DNA of 64,000 nucleotides. It comes from Erythrobacter sp. WG. Its GTDB lineage: Bacteria > Pseudomonadota > Alphaproteobacteria > Sphingomonadales > Sphingomonadaceae. Position numbers and translations under genes: made by a program. Each line of letters begins with the position of its first letter. Positions within the stretch are counted from its first letter, which is position 1. The notes beneath the pieces are model-generated. The model did no database searches. It worked only from the letters and a program-made list of their open reading frames with translations, and had not been told where the DNA came from. The DNA lies in NCBI RefSeq assembly GCF_026586795.1, contig NZ_JAPFGY010000014.1, positions 26,210-90,209 of the forward strand. Reading direction: 5' to 3'. Of the stretch, positions 55,880 through 64,000 are shown piece by piece.

Positions 55880-58158
55880 TGGCCGACAATCCTCGCCCCG
55901 ATCTCGACTTCCCCGAAGCCGGAGAACCCGCCGCCGCGCCTCCGGCGACAACGCCAAAGAAGAAGGGCGTCAAGCGGCGCATCTTCCTGGTCGGATCGGC
56001 GCTCGTCGTCGGCGGCGGGATGTTCGGCGTGTGGTGGTCCGACAAGGCCGCCGGCAAGCACGCGAACGCGCTGATCGCGGGCGAGGGCGAGCACGCCTTC
56101 ATGACCTGGATGAAGATCGCCGAGGACGACGCCGTCACCGTCTATTCCCCGCATATCGACTTCGGCCAGGGCTCGCACACCGCCTTGGGCCAGATGCTCG
56201 CCGACGAGCTCGACGCCGATTGGGGCAAAGTCCGGGTCGAACAGGCGCCCGCCGACACGGCCTTCGCCAACACGGCGCTCGCCAAGGGATTCCTGCCGAC
56301 GATGGTGGGCGAATTCGCCGCCGGGCTGTTGCCCGATGCGGTGATCGGGATGATGGCGCGCGGAATGCCGCTGATGATTACCGGCGGCTCCTCGGCGGTG
56401 CGCTTCACCGGCGAGGTGGCGATGCGCAAGACCGGCGCGGCGGTGCGTGCGGCACTGGTCGCGGAAGCCGCCGAGCGGCTGGGCGTTCCGGCGGGCGAGC
56501 TGACCACCGCCGGCAGCGTGGTCACGCACACGAAATCCGGCAGGTCGCTGCGCTACGGCGAACTGGCGGCGGGCGCGGCAGCGCGCTCGCTCGACCGCGA
56601 CCCGCCGCTCAAGACCCGCGACCAGTGGAAGCTGATCGGCCAGCCGGTCGTGCGCGGCGACATCCCCGCCAAGGTCGATGGCAGCGCGGTTTACGGCATC
56701 GACTTCACCCTCCCCGAGATGCGCGTCGCCACCGTCGCTGCGGCCCCGGTGCGCGGCGGCAAGCTGGTCTCGGTGGACGAGGGCCCGGCGCTCGCCGTCA
56801 AGGGCGTCGAGAAGGTGGTGAAGCTCGAGGACGCAGTGATCGTCGTCGCCAAGGGGTACTGGCAGGCGAAGAAGGGGCTCGATGCGCTTGCGCCCAAATT
56901 CTCCGACGGCGGCCACGCGACAATGTCGACCCCGGCGATCTACGCCGCGCAAGGCACGCTGATGGGCGGCGGCAAGCCCGACAATGAGGGCGGCGCGGGC
57001 GATGTCGAGGCCGCCTTCGGCGCGGCCGGTGCCAAGATCGTCGAGGCCGAATACCGCGTGCCCTTCCTCCATCACGCGATGATGGAGCCCTTTGCGATGA
57101 CCGGGCACTACAAGGACGGCACGCTCCACCTGTGGGGCGGGATGCAGGACCCGCTCGCGACCCGCGCCAAGGCCGCCAAGGCCGCCGGGATTGACGTGGG
57201 CAAGGTGGTCTTCACCCCGATGATCATGGGCGGCGGCTTCGGACGGCGCTTCCCGGATTATTGCGAGATCGTCGACCAGATCGCCGTGCTCGCCAAGCAG
57301 CTCCCCTACCCGGTCAAGCTGATCTGGAGCCGCGAGGAGGACGTCACCCACGGCGCCTATCGCCCGCAGTCCTCGGCGCGGCTCAAGGCCTCGCTCGCGG
57401 ACGGGCGGATCACGGGTTTCCGCATGGACTATGCCCAGAGCGCCGATGCCGAGAGCGAGGTGCCCTTCATCTACGACCTGCCAGCCACAACCCGTCGCCA
57501 CTTCGCCTACCAGTCGAACCAGACCGACGGTTACTGGCGCTCGGTCAACGCGACGCAGATCGGCTTCTATGTCGAAAGCTTCATGGATGAACTCGCCGCC
57601 GCAGCGGGCGAGGAGCCCTACCGCTTCCGGCGCAAGCACCTTGCGCCCGGCTCGCGGCATATCGCCGTGCTCGACGAGGTGGTGAAGCGGTCGAACTACG
57701 ACAGCCCGCTGCCCGACGGGGTGGGCCGCGGCATCGCCATCGTCGAATGCTTCGGCACGATCGTCGCCGAGGTGATCGAGGCGACTCTCAAGGAGGATGG
57801 CAGCCCGAAGGTGCTCAAGGCCTTCGCGGTGGTCGACTGCGGCACGACGGTGAACCCGCTGAACGCCGAGGCGCAGATCATGGGCGGGCTCGTCATGGGC
57901 CTGTCCTCGGCTACGGCCGAGCAGGTGACGCTCGACAAGGGCGCGGTGGTCGAGAGGAATTTCGGCGACTATCCGATCCTTAAGGCCGCCGATGCGCCGC
58001 CGGTGGTCGATGTCCACTTCATCGAGAGCGGGGCGAAGACCGGCGGGATCGGCGAGCCGGGCCTGCCGCCTGCACCCCCGGCGCTCGCCAACGCGCTCGC
58101 CGCCGCGACCGGCAAGCGCGTGCGCACCCTGCCGATCCTCGCGCAGGCGAAGGCCTAA
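55879..58158 (+). CDS. iorB: Isoquinoline 1-oxidoreductase-like molybdenum subunit, Tat-like leader
   Basis: 759 aa. An N-terminal twin arginine followed by a hydrophobic segment (KRRIFLVGSALVVGGGMFGVWW, residues about 33-54) suggests Tat export or membrane anchoring. Molybdopterin regions include MGGGFGRRFPDYCEI, and the catalytic base is Glu726 in GGIGEPGLPP. Members hydroxylate heteroaromatics or aldehydes using cytochrome or quinone acceptors. The mocA-like gene follows 4 bp later, and an xdhC gene is convergent, so dedicated cofactor maturation is nearby. The substrate is unknown; no c-type cytochrome is adjacent. Confidence 0.92.
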   Translation: MADNPRPDLDFPEAGEPAAAPPATTPKKKGVKRRIFLVGSALVVGGGMFGVWWSDKAAGKHANALIAGEGEHAFMTWMKIAEDDAVTVYSPHIDFGQGSHTALGQMLADELDADWGKVRVEQAPADTAFANTALAKGFLPTMVGEFAAGLLPDAVIGMMARGMPLMITGGSSAVRFTGEVAMRKTGAAVRAALVAEAAERLGVPAGELTTAGSVVTHTKSGRSLRYGELAAGAAARSLDRDPPLKTRDQWKLIGQPVVRGDIPAKVDGSAVYGIDFTLPEMRVATVAAAPVRGGKLVSVDEGPALAVKGVEKVVKLEDAVIVVAKGYWQAKKGLDALAPKFSDGGHATMSTPAIYAAQGTLMGGGKPDNEGGAGDVEAAFGAAGAKIVEAEYRVPFLHHAMMEPFAMTGHYKDGTLHLWGGMQDPLATRAKAAKAAGIDVGKVVFTPMIMGGGFGRRFPDYCEIVDQIAVLAKQLPYPVKLIWSREEDVTHGAYRPQSSARLKASLADGRITGFRMDYAQSADAESEVPFIYDLPATTRRHFAYQSNQTDGYWRSVNATQIGFYVESFMDELAAAAGEEPYRFRRKHLAPGSRHIAVLDEVVKRSNYDSPLPDGVGRGIAIVECFGTIVAEVIEATLKEDGSPKVLKAFAVVDCGTTVNPLNAEAQIMGGLVMGLSSATAEQVTLDKGAVVERNFGDYPILKAADAPPVVDVHFIESGAKTGGIGEPGLPPAPPALANALAAATGKRVRTLPILAQAKA

Positions 58159-58161
58159 AGC

Positions 58162-58764
58162 TTGGAGCGCTGGTCGGCGCTGATCCTCGCCGGCGGGGCG
58201 GGGCGGCGCTTCGGCAGCGGCGGGGGCGAGGGCAAGCTGATGGCCGACCTCGCGGGCGCGCCGGTGATCCGCCGCGTCGCCGAACGGGTGTGCGGGGCCG
58301 GCTTTCGCGAGGTGGTGGTGGCGACGGGGGCCGAGGGAGCCTCGCTGCGCTCGGCGCTGGAAGGACTTAACTGCCGGATCGTCGCCGCGCCCGATTGGGC
58401 CGAGGGCATGGGCGCCACCCTGCGAACGGGAATCGCCGCGCTCGCCGATGATGCGCAGGGCGTGTGCATCTTCCTCGGCGATATGCCGCTGGTGCCGGCG
58501 GCGCTGTGCCAGGCGCTCGTGGAAGCGGCGGGCGCGGCGGGCTATGCGGCGCGGCCCCGGGTGGCGCGCCAGCCCGGCCACCCGGTCGCCTTCACCCGCG
58601 CCGCCTTCCCCGATCTCGCCCGGCTGACCGGCGACACGGGCGCCGCCGCGCTGCTCGCCGCGCGGCGCGACGTCGCCTATGTCGAAACCGCCGAGCGCGG
58701 CGCGCTCGCCGATATCGACACCCCGGCCGACCTCGCCGCCGCCCGGCGGGCGTGGAAGGCCTGA
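58162..58764 (+). CDS. mocA: Molybdenum cofactor cytidylyltransferase-like protein (MocA)
   Basis: 200 aa from TTG 58162, 4 bp after the iorB-like gene. The nucleotide-binding motif LILAGGAGRRFGSGGGEGKL and the acidic GDMPLV match MocA/MobA nucleotidyltransferases. MocA makes the molybdopterin cytosine dinucleotide cofactor used by these hydroxylases. Its 3' end overlaps the convergent xdhC gene by 88 bp. Confidence 0.9.
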   Translation: MERWSALILAGGAGRRFGSGGGEGKLMADLAGAPVIRRVAERVCGAGFREVVVATGAEGASLRSALEGLNCRIVAAPDWAEGMGATLRTGIAALADDAQGVCIFLGDMPLVPAALCQALVEAAGAAGYAARPRVARQPGHPVAFTRAAFPDLARLTGDTGAAALLAARRDVAYVETAERGALADIDTPADLAAARRAWKA

Positions 58765-59684
58765 GCGATCTCGGCGACCAGCGACAGCGCCACCTCGCGC
58801 GGGGCCTTGCCGAAGCCCTCCAGCCCGATCGGCGCACGCAGCCGCGCCAGCGCCGCTTCGCCGACGCCGTGCGCCCGGAGCGCGGCGATGCGCTGGTCGA
58901 GCCGCACCCGCGCACCGATCGCGCCGACATAGAAGGCCGGGCTCGCGAGCGCTGCGGCAAGCCCGCGCTCGTCGTCCTCGCGGTCGTGCGAGAGGACGGC
59001 GACGGCGGTCCAGGGATCGACCGTCAGCGCCGCGAGCGCGGCGGCGGGATCGCCGCGGTGATAGGCAAGGCCGGGGAAGGGCGCCGCCTCGGGCCCGCCC
59101 GGAGCGATCAGTGTCACCTCCCAGCCCATCTCGCGCGCCAGCGCCACCGTGGTCAGCGCCGCGCCGTCCTCGCCGATCAGCACCAGCCGCAGCGGCGGGA
59201 GGAACAGCCGGGTGTAGCGCGCGCCGTCCCAATCGTCGGCAAGGGGCGCCTCGCGTGCGGCTTCGGCGTGGCGGGTGGTGCCATCGCTCGACCACAGCAC
59301 CGGATGGCGCGCGTGCCAGCCTACGAGGAGCGCCGCCACGGCCGGCTCGCTCGCCCGGACCGGCTCGACCAGCACGCTGATCCCCGATCCGCAGGCGAGC
59401 TTGATGTCGATCCACGGGCTGCCCTCGCCATAGCGCAGCATCCGGGGCGTGCCCTCGGCCATCGCGGCGTGGGCGTGGGCCGCGACGTCGTCCTCGATGC
59501 AGCCGCCCGACAGGAAGCCCCAGTGCGCGTCCTCGGTCACCAGCATCTGCGCCCCGACATCGCGCGGCGCCGATCCATCGACGGCGACCAGCGTTGCGAT
59601 CGCGAAGCGCTCGGGCAGCGCGGGCAGGGCGCACAGCGCCTCGCGGATGTCGTCGACGGGGGCGGAAAGACGCCAGCGGCTCAT
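58677..59684 (-). CDS. xdhC: XdhC/CoxI family molybdenum cofactor insertion protein
   Basis: 335 aa from ATG 59684 (MSRWRLSAPVDD). N-terminal family segments IATLVAVDGSAPRDVGAQMLV and SGGCIEDDV are clear; a Rossmann-like C-terminal domain follows (LRLVLIGEDGAALTTVALAREMGWEV). XdhC-type chaperones bind and sulfurate the cofactor and insert it into hydroxylases. It is convergent with mocA and shares 88 bp with it. It could serve IorB and the PaoC-type enzyme at 3.7 kb. Confidence 0.92.
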   Translation of the reverse strand: MSRWRLSAPVDDIREALCALPALPERFAIATLVAVDGSAPRDVGAQMLVTEDAHWGFLSGGCIEDDVAAHAHAAMAEGTPRMLRYGEGSPWIDIKLACGSGISVLVEPVRASEPAVAALLVGWHARHPVLWSSDGTTRHAEAAREAPLADDWDGARYTRLFLPPLRLVLIGEDGAALTTVALAREMGWEVTLIAPGGPEAAPFPGLAYHRGDPAAALAALTVDPWTAVAVLSHDREDDERGLAAALASPAFYVGAIGARVRLDQRIAALRAHGVGEAALARLRAPIGLEGFGKAPREVALSLVAEIAQAFHARRAAARSAGVSISASAPRSAVST

Positions 59685-59808
59685 GGGCGGGCGATGCCTC
59701 GATTGGGAAGGAGCTGACGTGCTAGCCCGCGCATCCATGCGGCGCAATCGCGGCGAGGCACGCGGGGATCGGACGAGGGGGAGGCGGACGGGGGGAGAGG
59801 AAAACCAC

Positions 59809-59885
59809 TGGTCGGGACGAGAGGATTCGAACCTCCGACCCCCACACCCCCAGTGTGATGCGCTACCAGGCTGCGCTACGTCCCG
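59809..59885 (-). tRNA. tRNA-Pro (anticodon GGG)
   Basis: Minus strand: acceptor CGGGACG / CGTCCCG, D arm GCGC...GCGC, anticodon arm TCACA-CTGGGGG-TGTGG with anticodon GGG, T arm with TTCGAAT, discriminator A, CCA encoded (59809-59811). Length 77 nt. It is a second proline isoacceptor besides the TGG one at 3585. Confidence 0.96.
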
Positions 59886-60091
59886 ACACCAGTGGAGCGG
59901 CGCCTATAGGTTGGCCGGTCGGGGCTGGCAAGCGGGTTTGACGAAGTCGGGTTCCAGCGCGCGACAAGGCGGGAGCGTCGCGAAGGCACAGCCGTTGCCG
60001 CACGCTTGCATTGCTGCTAGGCGCGCCCACTTGAACGCTCGGGGGGCACGCCTCCCCGGTTGCAACCACGGGATCTGACAGGCTCTATCGC

Positions 60092-60421
60092 ATGACCATC
60101 GACCTTCTCGCCGCCGCCGGCGCGGGTGCTGCCGGAGCACCGCCCGCCTGGATCAGCTTCCTGCCGATCATCGGCATGATCGCGATCTTCTGGCTGCTCA
60201 TCATCCGCCCGCAGATGAAGCGACAGAAGGAGCACCAGGAAAAGATCGCCGCGGTCAAGAAGGGCGACCAGGTCGTCACCGCCGGCGGCCTCGTCGGCAA
60301 GGTCCTCAAGGTCGACGAGACCTATGCCGAGCTCGAACTCGGCCCCAATGTCCGGGTGAAGGCCGTCAAGGCGACGCTGGGCGACATCATCCCGCCCGCC
60401 GGCAAGCCCGCCAACGACTGA
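60092..60421 (+). CDS. yajC: Sec translocon accessory protein YajC
   Basis: 109 aa with one membrane helix (residues about 18-40) and the conserved FWLLIIRPQMKRQKEHQEKI segment plus VKKGDQVVTAGGLVGKV. YajC associates with SecDF in the inner membrane. It is the first gene of yajC-secD-secF, 46 bp before secD. Confidence 0.96.
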   Translation: MTIDLLAAAGAGAAGAPPAWISFLPIIGMIAIFWLLIIRPQMKRQKEHQEKIAAVKKGDQVVTAGGLVGKVLKVDETYAELELGPNVRVKAVKATLGDIIPPAGKPAND

Positions 60422-60467
60422 GCCGCGCCCGCCGGCCCGTCCCCCTTGCGCACGAGACCCTGACGCA

Positions 60468-62066
60468 ATGCTCGACTTTCCCCTCTGGAAGAAGCTCTCG
60501 CTGTGGGCGGTGACGCTCGCCGCTGCGCTGCTGGCGCTGCCCTCGCTCGCCAGCGTCGCGGGGCTGTCCTGGCCCGCGCAGCTCCCCGATCCGCGCGTCA
60601 ATCTCGGCCTCGATCTTGCCGGCGGCTCGCACCTGCTGCTCGAGGCCAAGGCCGAGGACGTGCGCGCCCAGCGGCTCACCAACATGGAGGAGACCGTCCG
60701 CCAGCTGATGCGGGGTGCCTCCCCGCGCATCCGCATCGGCGACGTCTCGACCGCGAACGGCCAGCTGTCCTTCATGCTCGAGAACGCCGCCGACATCGAC
60801 CGCGCGCGCGGGCTGATCGAGCCCGCCATGCAGGGTGCGACGACGGTGCGCGAATGGGAGCTTTCGGTGGTCGACGGCCAGCGCATGGTGCTGTCCCAGA
60901 CCGAGGCGGGGGTGAACCAAGCGATCGACGATGCGATGGACAGCGCGACCGAAGTCGTGCGCCGCCGCATCGACGAGCTCGGCACGCGCGAGCCGACCAT
61001 CATCCGGCAAGGCGCGACCCGCATCGTGGTGCAGGTGCCCGGGCTCCAGGACCCTGCCGGCCTCAAGGCCCTGCTCGGCCAGACCGCGCAGCTCGAATTC
61101 AAGCTGGTGGACCTGAATGCCCTGCCGAGCAATGTCGAGGCGGGCATCGCGCCCCCGGGCAGCGAGATCTTCCCCTTCGCCCCCGGCACGCCCGAGCAGG
61201 GCGCGTCGCTGGCGGTCAAGCGGCTCGGCGGGATCAGGGGCGAGAACCTCACCAACGCCCAGGCGGGCGTCGACCAGCAGACCAACCGCAACGTCGTCAA
61301 CATCACCTTCGATGGGCAGGGCGGGGCGAAGTTCGCCAAGCTCACCAGCGAGAATGTCGGCAAGCCCTTCGCGATCATCCTCGACGGGAAGGTGCTGTCC
61401 GCGCCGAGCATCAACGAGCCGATCGTCGGCGGGCGGGCGCAGATTTCGGGGAGCTTCACTCCGGAGAGCGCCAACACCCTCGCGATCTCGCTGCGCTCTG
61501 GCGCCTTGCCGGTGCCGCTGGCGGTGGTCGAGGAACGCACCGTGGGGCCGGACCTCGGTGCGGATTCGATCCGCAAGGGGCTGATCGCGATGGGCATCGG
61601 CAGCCTCGCGGTGATCGCGCTGATGATCGGCACCTATGGCCGCTTCGGCATCTATGCGACTGTCGCGCTGGTGTTCAACGTGCTGATGCTGCTGGGGCTG
61701 ATGGCGCTGGGCGGCTTCACGCTGACCCTCCCGGGGATCGCCGGCTTCGTCATCACCATCGGCGCGGCGGTCGACGCCAACGTGCTCATCAACGAGCGCA
61801 TCCGCGAGGAGCGCGCGCGCGGGCGCAAGGTCGTTGCCGCGGTCGAGACCGGCTACCGCGAGGCGAGCCGGGCGATCTGGGACGCGAACCTCACCAACGT
61901 CATTTCGGGCGTGGCGCTGTTCGCCTTCGGCTCGGGCCCGGTGAAAGGCTTCGCGGTGGTGCTGGTGATCGGGATCGTCACCTCGGTGTTCACCGGCGTG
62001 ACGCTGACCCGGATGTTCGTCGCCGGATGGCTGCGCAAGGCGCGCCCCAATGATATCGTGATCTGA
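60468..62066 (+). CDS. secD: Protein translocase subunit SecD
   Basis: 532 aa, standard length. An N-terminal membrane helix is followed by a large periplasmic domain beginning DPRVNLGLDLAGGSHLLLE, the P1 head, and five C-terminal helices with TLPGIAGFVITIGAAVDANVLINERIREE, the proton-channel D motif. SecDF uses proton flow to pull proteins across the membrane. It is followed by secF after 14 bp. Confidence 0.98.
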   Translation: MLDFPLWKKLSLWAVTLAAALLALPSLASVAGLSWPAQLPDPRVNLGLDLAGGSHLLLEAKAEDVRAQRLTNMEETVRQLMRGASPRIRIGDVSTANGQLSFMLENAADIDRARGLIEPAMQGATTVREWELSVVDGQRMVLSQTEAGVNQAIDDAMDSATEVVRRRIDELGTREPTIIRQGATRIVVQVPGLQDPAGLKALLGQTAQLEFKLVDLNALPSNVEAGIAPPGSEIFPFAPGTPEQGASLAVKRLGGIRGENLTNAQAGVDQQTNRNVVNITFDGQGGAKFAKLTSENVGKPFAIILDGKVLSAPSINEPIVGGRAQISGSFTPESANTLAISLRSGALPVPLAVVEERTVGPDLGADSIRKGLIAMGIGSLAVIALMIGTYGRFGIYATVALVFNVLMLLGLMALGGFTLTLPGIAGFVITIGAAVDANVLINERIREERARGRKVVAAVETGYREASRAIWDANLTNVISGVALFAFGSGPVKGFAVVLVIGIVTSVFTGVTLTRMFVAGWLRKARPNDIVI

Positions 62067-62080
62067 GGAGCAGGCGACAC

Positions 62081-63058
62081 ATGAAACTCCTGAAGCTTGT
62101 CCCCGACAACACCAACATCCAGTTCCTGAAGCTGCGCGTCCCGTTCTTCGTGCTCAGCCTCGTGCTGATCTTCGGCAGCTGGATCGCGGTGGCGGTGAAC
62201 GGCCTCAACTTCGGCGTCGATTTCGCCGGGGGGCAGGAGGTGCGCATGACCTTCACCCAGCGCGCGGCTGCGCCGATCCCGAGCTTGCGCGAGCTGGTCG
62301 GCGGGCTCGGCTACGGCGAGCCGGTGGTGCAGGAATTCGGCGCGCCCAACCAGGTGTCGATCCGCGTGCGCCTGCCTGCGGGCGCCGAGGACACCCCCGG
62401 CGCGGCGACGGCGATCGGCGACCGGGTGATCGCGGCGATCGCGGCGGAATACCCCGACGCGCGGCGCGACGGTAACGACACGGTCTCGGGCAAGGTCGCG
62501 GGCGAGTTCCGCAACCAGGCGATCCTCGCCCTGCTGGCGGCGATGGCGGCGGTGTCGATCTACATCTGGGTGCGCTTCGAATGGCAGTTCGGCGCAGGCG
62601 CGATGTTCGCGCTGGTGCACGACGTGTCGGTGACGGTCGGCCTGTTCGCGATCACGCAGATGGAGTTCAGCCTCCAGATCGTCGCCGCGATCCTCGCGAT
62701 CATCGGCTATTCGCTGAACGACACCATCGTCGTTTACGACCGGATCCGGGAGAACCTCAAGAAATACCGGAAGATGCCGCTCCCCGAGCTGCTCGACCTG
62801 TCGGTCAACGAGACGCTGGCGCGCACGGTCATGACCTCGCTGACGCTGTTCGTGGCGCTGATCCCGCTCCTGATCTTCGGCCCGCCGAGCCTTTTCGGCA
62901 TGGTCGCGGCGATCACCGTGGGCCTGTTCATCGGCACCTATTCCTCGATCTACATGGCGGGCGCGCTGCTGATCTGGATGGGGGTGACCTCGAACAGCTT
63001 CGTGCCGACCGAGAGCGCGGCCGATCGGCAGGAAAAGCTCGCGCAGGGCAAGCTCTGA
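62081..63058 (+). CDS. secF: Protein translocase subunit SecF
   Basis: 325 aa. It has the conserved NFGVDFAGGQEVRMTFTQ at the first periplasmic loop and the C-terminal helices with AAILAIIGYSLNDTIVVYDRIRENL. It forms the SecDF complex with SecD. GAGGAG lies upstream of ATG 62081. It is convergent with the glycosyltransferase gene, 14 bp apart. Confidence 0.98.
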   Translation: MKLLKLVPDNTNIQFLKLRVPFFVLSLVLIFGSWIAVAVNGLNFGVDFAGGQEVRMTFTQRAAAPIPSLRELVGGLGYGEPVVQEFGAPNQVSIRVRLPAGAEDTPGAATAIGDRVIAAIAAEYPDARRDGNDTVSGKVAGEFRNQAILALLAAMAAVSIYIWVRFEWQFGAGAMFALVHDVSVTVGLFAITQMEFSLQIVAAILAIIGYSLNDTIVVYDRIRENLKKYRKMPLPELLDLSVNETLARTVMTSLTLFVALIPLLIFGPPSLFGMVAAITVGLFIGTYSSIYMAGALLIWMGVTSNSFVPTESAADRQEKLAQGKL

Positions 63059-63072
63059 CGCGCTGACCGGCC

Positions 63073-64000
63073 TCAGCCCTCCAGCAGCCGCGTGTAGTGC
63101 GCGGCAAGCTCGGCGGCGTTGGCTTCCCAGCTCAGCCCCTCGGTGAGCGCGGCCACCGCCGCGCGCGCCGGCGGGTCGCCCAGCACCGCGTTGATCCCCG
63201 CCGCCACCGCTTCCGGCGTGCGCGCAACCAGCCGCCCGGCGGTGTCGCTGGCGATCAGCTCACGCGCGCCCCCCACGTCGCAGGTCACCACCGGCGTCCC
63301 GCAGGCGAGCGCCTCGACCCAGGCATTGGCGAGCCCCTCGCTGCGGGTCGGCAGCACCATCACGTCGGCCGCCGAGAGGATCAGCGGCACGAGATCGTGA
63401 TCGAGCGAGCCCGCGAAATGCACCCGCTCGGCCACCCCCTCGCTCGCCGCCTGCGCGCGCAGCCGGGCCTCGTCCTCGCCCTTGCCGATCAGCACCAGCC
63501 GCGCGCCGGGCACCTCGCGCAGCGCGGCGATGGCGATGCCTTGCCCCTTGCGCTCGATCAGCGCGCCCACGCAGGCGAGCAGCGGGGCATTGTCGGGCAT
63601 GGCGAAACCCAGCTCGCCCGCAAGCTGGCGGCGCAGCTGGGTGTGCTCGTAGGGCCGGAAGCGGTCGCGATCGAGGCCGGTGTAATGCACCGTGATGCGC
63701 TCCGCCGGCATCCCCATCGCCGTCATCTGCGCGGCCAGCTCGCGGCTCACCGCCAGCAGCCCCTTCGCCTCCTGCGCCGCTGCCAGCATTTGCGCGCGCG
63801 CATGGGCCTGCGCGCCCCAATAGGAAATGTCGCCGCCGCGCGCCTTGATCGACAGCGGCAGGCCGAGCGCGCGCGCGATCTGCGCGGCGGCCGGGCCGTC
63901 GGGGAAGAAGAACTGCGCATCGACGAGGTCGAAGGGCTGCGCCGCGTGCAGCCGCCGCGCCAGCGGCAGCACCGCGCGCGCGATCGCGCCCGCATTGCGC
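63073..64000 (-). CDS. Glycosyltransferase family 4-like, N-terminal end outside window
   Basis: The frame is open to the window edge (the codons before GTG 63972 read RNAGAIARA), so the gene starts beyond 64000; 308 codons are visible. The GT-B C-terminal Rossmann half shows LLACVGALIERKGQGIAIAAL, the donor-site glutamate motif PTRSEGLANAWVEALACGTPVV and CDVGGARELI, typical of family GT4 with retaining EX7E. It transfers a sugar from a nucleotide donor, probably in surface polysaccharide or lipid glycosylation. The acceptor is unknown. Confidence 0.9.
   Translation of the reverse strand, partial: RNAGAIARAVLPLARRLHAAQPFDLVDAQFFFPDGPAAAQIARALGLPLSIKARGGDISYWGAQAHARAQMLAAAQEAKGLLAVSRELAAQMTAMGMPAERITVHYTGLDRDRFRPYEHTQLRRQLAGELGFAMPDNAPLLACVGALIERKGQGIAIAALREVPGARLVLIGKGEDEARLRAQAASEGVAERVHFAGSLDHDLVPLILSAADVMVLPTRSEGLANAWVEALACGTPVVTCDVGGARELIASDTAGRLVARTPEAVAAGINAVLGDPPARAAVAALTEGLSWEANAAELAAHYTRLLEG

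Noticed and set aside
55861..59634. Very long open minus-strand frame opposite iorB, mocA and xdhC
   Set aside because: It is a high-GC antisense frame: its composition is Arg/Ala/Gly-rich without a domain, while the opposite strand has intact molybdenum hydroxylase motifs.

Overview
The window is high-GC alphaproteobacterial DNA, most likely from the Sphingomonadales (Erythrobacter/Porphyrobacter/Novosphingobium type). Support comes from TonB-dependent receptors, a GTA-type holin, the aroQ-accB-accC and yajC-secD-secF clusters, and molybdenum hydroxylases of the PaoABC and IorAB types. Species cannot be fixed from the sequence alone.

Left flank (1-7.57 kb): the end of a TonB-dependent receptor; a three-gene operon (MerR/TipAS-like regulator, BAAT-type hydrolase, SMR efflux protein) that appears to start from a MerR-type promoter with a 19-bp spacer and a leaderless mRNA; tRNA-Pro(TGG); and a minus-strand paoABC-like aldehyde oxidoreductase operon.

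Putative integrative island (7.575-40.936 kb): an 18-bp perfect direct repeat lies at 7575-7592 and again at 40919-40936, where it overlaps the 3' end of tRNA-Ile2(CAT). Next to that tRNA is a large tyrosine integrase. A pair of direct repeats (GTGTCACA-N5-GTGTCAC) sits about 64 bp inside each end, as expected for integrase arm sites. Within these ends are: a ClpP-like periplasmic protein and an AraC regulator; a plus-strand run of envelope genes including M1, S10 and CPBP peptidases; two tandem Imm11-family immunity-like genes; an outer-membrane transporter divergent from a complete kdpF-B-A-C-D-E potassium uptake system with likely KdpE boxes; a second small tyrosine recombinase; a serine resolvase; an MmeI-like single-chain restriction-modification enzyme; several unrecognised genes; and an XRE regulator. 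Four copies of a 14-bp palindrome and a family of diverged non-coding repeats were seen only here.

Right flank (41-64 kb): polysaccharide deacetylase, sensor kinase, Lrp regulator, GFA protein, two small unknowns, type II NADH dehydrogenase, a divergent SnoaL/TetR pair with a clear operator, accC-accB-aroQ, a small membrane protein, a lone GTA-type holin, a CitE-like lyase, a TonB receptor, an iorAB molybdenum hydroxylase with mocA and xdhC maturation genes, tRNA-Pro(GGG), yajC-secD-secF and a partial glycosyltransferase.

The main result is the delimitation of an approximately 33-kb tRNA-Ile2 integrative element that combines potassium uptake, secreted peptidases, immunity-like proteins and restriction-modification. 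All functions are read from sequence motifs; no database search was run.
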